The translations under genes and the position numbers were made by a program. Positions 19,076-25,637 of a stretch of 25,637 nucleotides of DNA are shown one piece after another. Each line of letters starts with the position of its first letter. Position 1 is the first letter of the stretch. Source of the stretch: Capronia americana (taxonomy: Eukaryota; Ascomycota; Eurotiomycetes; Chaetothyriales; Herpotrichiellaceae); assembly GCA_016110215.1 (NCBI GenBank), contig JADWQD010000036.1, positions 1 to 25,637 of the forward strand, in the 5' to 3' direction. The notes beneath the pieces were generated by a model, which was not told the origin of the DNA, did not search any database, and was given only the letters and a program-made list of their open reading frames with translations.

Positions 19076-20100
19076 AGAGATAGTATTAGTTAGGTAATTA
19101 GCTCTAGAAGTAGTAGAATAGTACTTAGAATATATTTATTATTTTAAATCTTGAAAATATAGTTAGTAAGACTACCCTAACCTAAACTTTATCTTAATAT
19201 AGACCCCGGACCTCGCGTTAACTCTATTTAAATAAAGCGATATATAGATTAACCCTAACTCTCTATCTTCTAATAACTCTTTCTTATACTTTAATAATTT
19301 AATAAATTTATTATTTTACTTTAATAATTTAATAAATTAATTTACTATATTATATTAATTTTTAATTCTTTAATTTAGTTAATAGGGTTTTAAACTTTAA
19401 ACTATATTTTTTTTATTTTCTTTATAGGTTATTTTACTCTTTATTATTTTTTAATTTATATAATTACTTTTAAAATATTAATTTATCTTCTTTATTATTT
19501 TTACTAAATTTTTAAACTATAAACTATAATTCTCTTATTTTTTACTTATTAATATATTTATTCTTTACTTTATAATAAAATTTATCTTTTTATTATATTA
19601 TATATCTTTAATTTTATAAAATTATTTATATCTTAATCTTAACTTTTTAATTTTAAAGAAAATTTTACTTTAATTTACTTTTTTACTTTTTAAATATATT
19701 TTTCTTTACTTAATTTATTTTTTTTATATATTAATAGATTCTTTTAAAGAATATAATATAAATATTAAATTATAATAAGATTTTAAAATATATTAAATAT
19801 AAATTAATTAATATTTCTATAAATAAATCTTCTTTAACTTTATATTTTATTATAAGAGAAGAGTTCTTATCTCTTTATAGTAATAAACTTATATTTAATT
19901 ATTAGAATATCTTTATACTTAAGATATCTTTATACTTAAGATAAAAGAACTAAATAGTATTACTTTATTACTTATAATAGTTAAACTAAATATCTATTTT
20001 ATTTTTTAAAATAAATTCTCTATATTAAATTTTATTTATATATTACTATATATAATATTAAATCTAGTAATAATTTCTATATAATATAAAAAAGAAGTAG
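19076..20100. other. Extremely AT-rich stretch without assignable gene
   Basis: G and C fall to a very low level and CG dinucleotides nearly vanish, unlike the rest of the window. Long T/A runs dominate. No reliable gene is seen; the + frame used by gene G is partly open from about 19860 but cannot be trusted in such biased sequence. A 17 bp direct duplication (ATATCTTTATACTTAAG type) lies at 19907-19943. Confidence 0.5.
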
Positions 20101-20263
20101 TTATTTATCTTTACTATTAATAAATATCTCTCTATATCCCTTACTAATTACTAATATATTTATATAATTATTAGTAATTATTCTATTTACTTATTTATTA
20201 CTACTATTAGAATACTCTTATTTATTAAAGGCTATACTATCTACTAATTTATTAATATTTACT

Positions 20264-20551
20264 ATTAGTAAAGAGACTATACTTATTATCTTCTTATATA
20301 GTATTTAGAATATAAACTACTTACTATTAAGACTTAATACTTTATTATTAATATTTAATATTAATAAAAAAACTATACTTATTACCTTCTTATATAGTAT
20401 TTAGGATATAAACTACTTACTATTAAGACTTAATACTTTATTATTAATATTTAATATTAGTAAAGAGACTATATCTACCGCTTTCTTATATAGTATTTAG
20501 AATATAAACTACTTACTATTAGGGCTAGACGCTCTATTATTACCCGCCCCC
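20264..20551 (+). repeat. Three 96 bp (32-codon) in-frame repeats
   Basis: Units start at 20264, 20360 and 20456. Each reads roughly ISKETI, FLYSI, a TAG codon, NINYLLL, LNTLLLIF in the gene G frame. The exact 96 bp period keeps the frame. Similarity is high between units 1 and 2 and slightly lower at the end of unit 3, where it passes into the GC-richer domain. Confidence 0.85.
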
Positions 20552-21181
20552 GCCTAGCTATTAATAGGCCTCTTAACCGCTAAAGGGCTACTTAGTATAC
20601 CTACCGGCCTATTTACCTTATAAGTATAATTATTTATAAGGATCGCTCTTATTAGGGCGTCGCTATAACTCTATATTACTACCGCGCCCGCCGACTAAAG
20701 TAGATATATATTAGGGTCGGCCTATAATACACTTTAACACCCGGGTCCCGTCTCTAGACGTAAGTTAACCGGTATTAGCGCCGCGCGCCTTATCTTCTTA
20801 TATAGCTAGTCCGACGATAAGGTTAGGTCTACCGTTAGTACCGCCGCCCCTTAAGGGCTTTTAGTATACTCCGGTATTAATATAGCCACTTTTTTATATA
20901 CTTACTAGACTTAATAGGGTAGTACCTAGTTACTATAAGAGGAAGGGTTACTTATATTCTAAAGCTAGAGAATAAAAGATATACTATAAAGACTATAGAA
21001 TAAGGTAGAGGTCTAGATATAGAGAGGAAGAGAAGTAAATAAAATAATAGTATAGATATAGATATTTATTTAGACTAAAAAATAGTTATAGAGTAATAAA
21101 ACTAATATAAGCCTTAATAGTTAATAGATATATTTAGTATAGTAGTATAAATTATCTATTTAATATAGATAGGTATACTAT

Positions 21182-21338
21182 AAATAATTATTTATAGCTA
21201 CTAATAAGGTAATATTATAGTAGAAAAGTAATTACTTTATAGAATATAATAAGTAATTACTTTATAAAATATAATAAATAATTATTTATAGCTACTAATA
21301 AAGTAATATTATAGTAAAAGAGTAATTACTTTATAAGA
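21182..21338. repeat. 94 bp direct duplication inside gene G
   Basis: The segment beginning AAATAATTATTTATAGCTAC occurs at 21182 and again at 21276, with AATATTATAGTA and AGTAATTACTTTATA in both. Within each, AGTAATTACTTTATA is itself repeated. The period of 94 is not a multiple of three, so the duplication shifts the reading frame of gene G. Confidence 0.8.
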
Positions 21339-22562
21339 TATATAGCGGCTTTAAGACCTATAGAATTTTATTTTTAGTAATAGACTAGATCTAAATTTAC
21401 TCTAAAATAGAACTATAATAAGGACTATATAATAGCTTAACTTTACCTTATAAGCTAGTTATACTATTACTTAATATCTTAATTAATCTCGCGAGGAAGT
21501 ATAGGCGGCTAGCCTTTTAATATATTTTTCTTAGTTTAAATCTATTTCTTCTATAGGAGGTAAGGTCTAATAATAATATTATAATAAATAGATTAAATTA
21601 TATACTATATTTATTTATAACTATCTTTACTATACTAGAGAAGACTAATAAAATAGAGAATAAGAAGTAGCTAGTAATAAGTAAATAATATATACTAAAA
21701 GAGCTATTAAAAATATTAAATAATAGTATAGTTAATACTAAGGTAAGTATAAAGGCTATTAATAATATACTAGTATAAAATATAAAAGTCCTTAGTATTT
21801 TAGTACTTTTATTTCTACTTATCGCCTTAATTAAAGAGGCGTCGCTATAGCTTAATAAGCGGGTTATATAAAGAGTAATTACTAGAAATAGTATATATTA
21901 GCTTTACTATAATTATACTAAAGTACTAGACGGAGAATAGTTTAAGCCCTTTTATTACTTCCTTATAGTAGTTAGAGTAGATCTTACCCTTATCTAGCGA
22001 GAATAATATATTAATCTAAAATTAGTAAAGAATAATATATACTATCTATTTAAGAAGCTAATTATAGATAATAATATTATTAGTTTAGCTAAAATTATAG
22101 ACCTAACTAAGGATATAGTTAATAAGCTAAGTATAGACGATGAAATTTTAAGTAAGCCCGCTATAGTATAAATATCGTCCCTAAAGAATTAAGTTATTAA
22201 AAAGTATATAGTCGATAACTATAGAATAAAAGATAAGCTTTACCTAGTTAATATATAGTTTAAACTAGATATACTTATACCGCGGAAGGATATTATAAAA
22301 TCCTAGTCTAAACTAGTAGCGGCGACCGATCCTAATATTATAATTATAATAGACCTCCCGCCGACTCTACTAAAGAGCGGACTTCTATAAAAGCTAATAA
22401 CTACTAAAAATATAGTGGAGATATTATAAAAATATAGCTATTATCTTTATTTACTTCTATATTATAAGCTCTTAATTAGACTATATATAGAAATACTTAA
22501 ACTTAATTATAAATTTATTAGTACTATACTAAAGGAAGTTAAGATAGATATAGATCTAAATA

Positions 22563-22931
22563 TATAACGGCACATTATACTAATAAGATAAAGGTAGGGT
22601 ATATACTATATAACGGTATAGATTACTTAATATAAAGAGACTAAACTAGAGAGAGAAGGAAAATATCTAAAAGGGACGGTCGCGCCTAGCCTTAAATAAA
22701 GGTATACCTCTACTAAGGGTTCTAGTATACGCGCGCACCGCTAAGGATCCTAGTTATATATAGCTAATTATATATAGCCGTATAATTTATACGGGTATAT
22801 TACTTAATTAGGATAAGGCTTAGTAAAGCTTAATTTCTAATCTAGTAGCTATCGCTATAATAACTTTCCTTTATATCTATACTAGTCTAGCTACTCTATA
22901 TACCGGATATATCTTATTCCGTAATATTACC
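22563..22931 (-). repeat. 3' LTR of right chromovirus (369 bp)
   Basis: The low-coordinate end TATAACGGCAC is TGTAACGGCAC with one G-to-A change and pairs with GTGCCGTTACA of the left copy. The high-coordinate end is GTAATATTAC before the C-run. Length equals the left LTR exactly. Confidence 0.9.
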
Positions 22932-22941
22932 CCCCCCTCTA
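22930..22941 (-). other. Polypurine tract of right chromovirus
   Basis: Eight C on the + strand followed by TCT gives AGAGGGGGGGG on the coding strand, immediately upstream of the LTR. It differs from the left copy by one G/A position. Confidence 0.8.
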
Positions 22942-22944
22942 AGG

Positions 22945-25637
22945 AAGCCTATCCTTAGGCTTTATCGTCGTTAGTATAATCCGGCGCGTCTTTATTATTC
23001 TCCTAACAGTAAATCTACTCTTATAATTATTTCGGGGGGCCTAGTTATTAAGGGTAACTATTATAATAGTCCCGGATCTTATATAGTATATTCTTAAAGT
23101 CGGAGGCCGGGTACTACTCTAGATCCTTATTCTAGTCTAGCTACTAAACTTAATATTATAACCTACCGCGATACTTCTATATAGTTAAGACTTCCTTAAC
23201 TTTTTATTTATTTTTATCATTTACCTTAATTAGCGGCGGGGGATTATTAACCTATCCCGGAAGGGGGTCTTCTACGGCCTTATATAAACGGTCCGGGGAG
23301 AGGACCGGGTAGATCTTTATTAAATCCGGTAGGTCTAGCTTAAAAGAGTTACCGACCTTCTCTAGTATCCGGAAAGGGCCAGCTATTTAGTGCGCCAGTT
23401 TTCGGCTTAGTTAATCTATTCTCTAGTTCTTAGTAGACACCTATACTAGGTCTCCTTCCGTAAAATTAACTTCTTAGCGATACTTATTAGCTTATTATTA
23501 TTACTACACTTATATACTTAATATAGTAGTATAAGCGGATTACTAAGCGTCTTATATCCTCTCTATATACTTTTAGGCTTCTTCTTAGCTAAGTCTTTCC
23601 TATACTATAGCCGGCTTACTTAGCTAGTTCTAATTAAAAGATATATAAGGCTTATACCTATTTTTAAAATAGAAAGGGCTTATCTTAATTAAATTATATA
23701 GTAGTAATACTTATATAAAGTCTATAATCGAGAGAAGATTAGACTAGTTATCTTAATAGTAGTTAATAAATAAATAAAGTTATTAATCTAGATACTAGTT
23801 TATAATCTTTATTTAGCCGTCTATTTAGGGGTAGAAAGCGGTAGATAATTTTAACTTTATACCTAAAATACGGTAGAACTCCGTTTAGAATATTAAAATA
23901 AATTATAGTCCTTAATTAGATATAATAGTATCTAGAGGTCTATAGTTATAGTATATATATATAATAAATAGTTATACTATATTCTTTATAGTTATAGTTT
24001 TTAAATATAATAAAGAGTATATTTATTTATCTAGGCGGTCTATAATTACTAAAATATTATTAAAACTCTTTATATTCTTTAGGAATAACTTAAAATCTAT
24101 AGAGATATATTACTAAGGGCGGTTAGGGACGGGTAGCGACTTTAATATACCCGGAGATAAATCTCGCGGGACGGTTATACAACGATAGATATAGTAATTT
24201 TAAATAAATTAAGTAATATTCTAAGAGAGGTTTAGCTAGTAGTATTAAGTCTGTAATAGTTCTATAGTTTTATTATAGTTCGGGTAAGTTATTAATATCT
24301 AGTTATAAACTTCTTTAATTAACTTTATATATAAGTAGTCTATATTAAGGACCACTAATTAACCTTAGTATAGTAATAGTCCCTATAATAATTTCTATAA
24401 GGCCTACTAATCTCGCGCCTTCTAATATTCTTCCTTTAGGGTCTCGCTTTACTTATTAGCTTATAAGACCTAGTCTACTAGAAGTAACGGCTCTATATCT
24501 AATAGAGCTAGCTATAACTCCTAGTAGATCCGAGGATCTAGTATTTTAGGGCCTAGTATAACTTATATTCTCTTATTTCGTATAGCTTCTTTCTAACCTT
24601 CTTATTCTTACTTACGCCGGGTTAGGGCATCCGCTTTCTTATTCTAGTGACCCGGTCGGAATATAATCTAGAAGTAGTACTAGAAGAGTAATATTACTTA
24701 TCAGGCTTAACGAGCCGTTAATTATTACTTAGTTATAAAGTATTATAAGGCCTAATAGTTAGTGAAAATTTAGAACTAGTCTATAACGCTCTATAGTTCT
24801 AGTTACTAATACTTTAAGGCGCTTATAATAGTAAGTATCTCCTTATTATAGATATTATAGTTATATTTTATAGGGGCTATAGTCTTTAAATAGTAGGTAA
24901 TAGGGTATTAGCGGCTATTAATAGGATCTAGCTATAATAGAACCGCTACTAATACTCTATTAAAGGCGTTAGTCTCTAGTATAGTTTATTGTTCCGGGTA
25001 GAAGTAGCTAAGGATAAAGGCCGTTAATAGTTATAACTTTAGTTCTTTAAATATCTTCTAGTAGTCTTTATTAAATAAGAAGAAGTAGTCTTTTTTAGTT
25101 AGTTATATTAGGGGTTTTATAATTCAGCTATACTAATAAATAAATATATAATAGTAGTTATAGAAATCTAGAAATAACTAGATACCCTTTACTATAGTAG
25201 AAACCTATTAATCTTTAATAACTTAGATCTTTACCGGGTCTACTTTAATACCTTCTATAGAGATTATAAATCCTAAGTATTAAGTCTCCTTAACGCTAAA
25301 CTCGCTTTTCTTAATATCGACTTATAGTCCGGCCTTCTATAGACGCTCTAGGACCTTCTTAACTTATTTAGTATACTCTAGTTTATTCTTAGAATAGATT
25401 AGGATATTATTAAGGTAGACCGCGATAAAATCGTTTAAGAAATTAAATAGAATATTATTTATATAACGTTAGTAGGTTATAGGCTTATTAGTTAGTCTAA
25501 ATAGTAGTACTTTATACTTATAGGCGCTATAGTAAGTCCGGAATATTATTAGTTCCTCGAAATCTAGGTGTATTTAAATATAGTGAAAGGCTTACTATAT
25601 ATTAAACTTTATAAATATATAGGCTTTCTAAAGTTAT
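22945..25637 (-). pseudogene. pol: pol fossil of right chromovirus
   Basis: In minus-strand order: RT up to about 25080 (catalytic YLNDIL region near 25405-25425, the LGFII block near 25270), RNase H at about 24990-24640, integrase zinc region near 24300-24220, integrase core about 24120-23700, and chromodomain about 23190-23000. Every domain of the left copy is present in the same order and spacing. TAA/TAG codons interrupt the frame throughout, so no protein can be made. The 5' part is outside the window. Confidence 0.92.

Larger units (their letters stand above)
20100..22567 (+). pseudogene. Fossil gene G, repeat-containing unknown protein, truncated by LTR
   Basis: One + frame (codon starts equal to 2 modulo 3) carries the readable parts. 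A Leu-rich N-terminus (probably former Pro/Ser) is followed by three 32-codon repeats (20264-20551). A better-preserved, GC-richer domain follows at 20525-20960, with blocks LLTAKGLLSIPTGLFTL, ARLIFLYS, SDDKVRSTVSTAAP and GLLVYSGINIATFLY. Next is a Gln-rich, probably coiled-coil stretch (20960-21240), where Gln is read from TAA/TAG. A 94 bp direct duplication (21182-21338) disturbs the frame. The final part (21580-22562) has IKEASL, TKVLDGE, LAKIIDLTKDIVNKLSIDDE, ATDPNIIIIIDLPPTLLKSG and LKEVKIDIDLNI. The frame reaches the LTR boundary and its stop lies in LTR sequence, so the original C-terminus is lost or off-window. No family recognised. Confidence 0.55.
22563..25637 (-). mobile_element. 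Ty3/gypsy chromovirus, 3' part (right copy), RIP-degraded
   Basis: The reverse complement matches bases 61-3136 nearly base for base through RT, RNase H, integrase, chromodomain, polypurine tract and LTR. Differences seen by eye are mostly C/T or G/A, as expected of RIP acting on each copy separately. It leaves the window at the right edge inside RT. It points towards the left copy, giving a tail-to-tail pair. Its LTR lies directly against the broken end of gene G, so it inserted into that gene. Confidence 0.95.

Noticed and set aside
19250..19265. Telomere-like AACCCTAAC sequence.
   Set aside because: It occurs once only, with no tandem TTAGGG/CCCTAA array, so it is not evidence of a telomere.
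21560..21640. An intron in gene G (GTAAGG at 21560 to an AG near 21638).
   Set aside because: The length does not account for the frame change at this point and no clear branch site is visible; splice signals are too easily created in AT-rich RIPped DNA.

Overview
The window looks like a heterochromatic block from a filamentous ascomycete (Pezizomycotina) that has been saturated by repeat-induced point mutation (RIP). CA and TG dinucleotides are almost absent on both strands, TA is extremely common, and CG, CC and CT remain frequent. That is the mark of C-to-T change at CpA. Because CAA, CAG and TGG become TAA or TAG and ATG becomes ATA, no intact gene of ordinary length survives. Coding regions can still be traced as long frames whose stops are nearly all TAA or TAG.

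Layout. 1-3136 is the 3' part (RT, RNase H, integrase, chromodomain, polypurine tract, LTR) of a Ty3/gypsy chromovirus on the + strand. 22563-25637 is the same part of a second, closely similar copy on the - strand, so the two elements converge tail to tail about 19.4 kb apart. Between them lie: a 214-290 bp tandem array (3271-3980); fossil genes A (-, 4690-5420), B (-, 6323-6760, with a weaker frame downstream), C (+, 6785-9170), D (-, 9290-12118), E (+, 12981-16960) and F (-, 17590-18183); two tandem arrays (18160-18790 and 18795-18995); a short RIP-poor patch; an extremely AT-rich stretch (19076-20100); and fossil gene G (+, 20100-22567), which holds 32-residue in-frame repeats and is cut off by the LTR of the right chromovirus.

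Small inverted-repeat elements with ends like ATAGCGATA(A/C)TTTTATAT or ATAGCGATATAATTATATA recur at least six times: 4377-4459, 7271-7331, 9174-9240, 10217-10280, 12142-12584 and 13256-13384, with half copies near 5428 and 17540. Those at 10217 and 13256 sit inside genes D and E, and the reading frame changes exactly across them.

I could not assign genes A-G to any family. C, D and E decode to proteins of roughly 800, 920 and 1300 residues. Their tight packing in a fully RIPped block suggests one multi-gene repeated element or a duplicated gene cluster, but this is inference. The chromovirus assignment, the RIP call and the repeats are seen directly. The unnamed genes rest on manual translation of degraded sequence and their ends are approximate.
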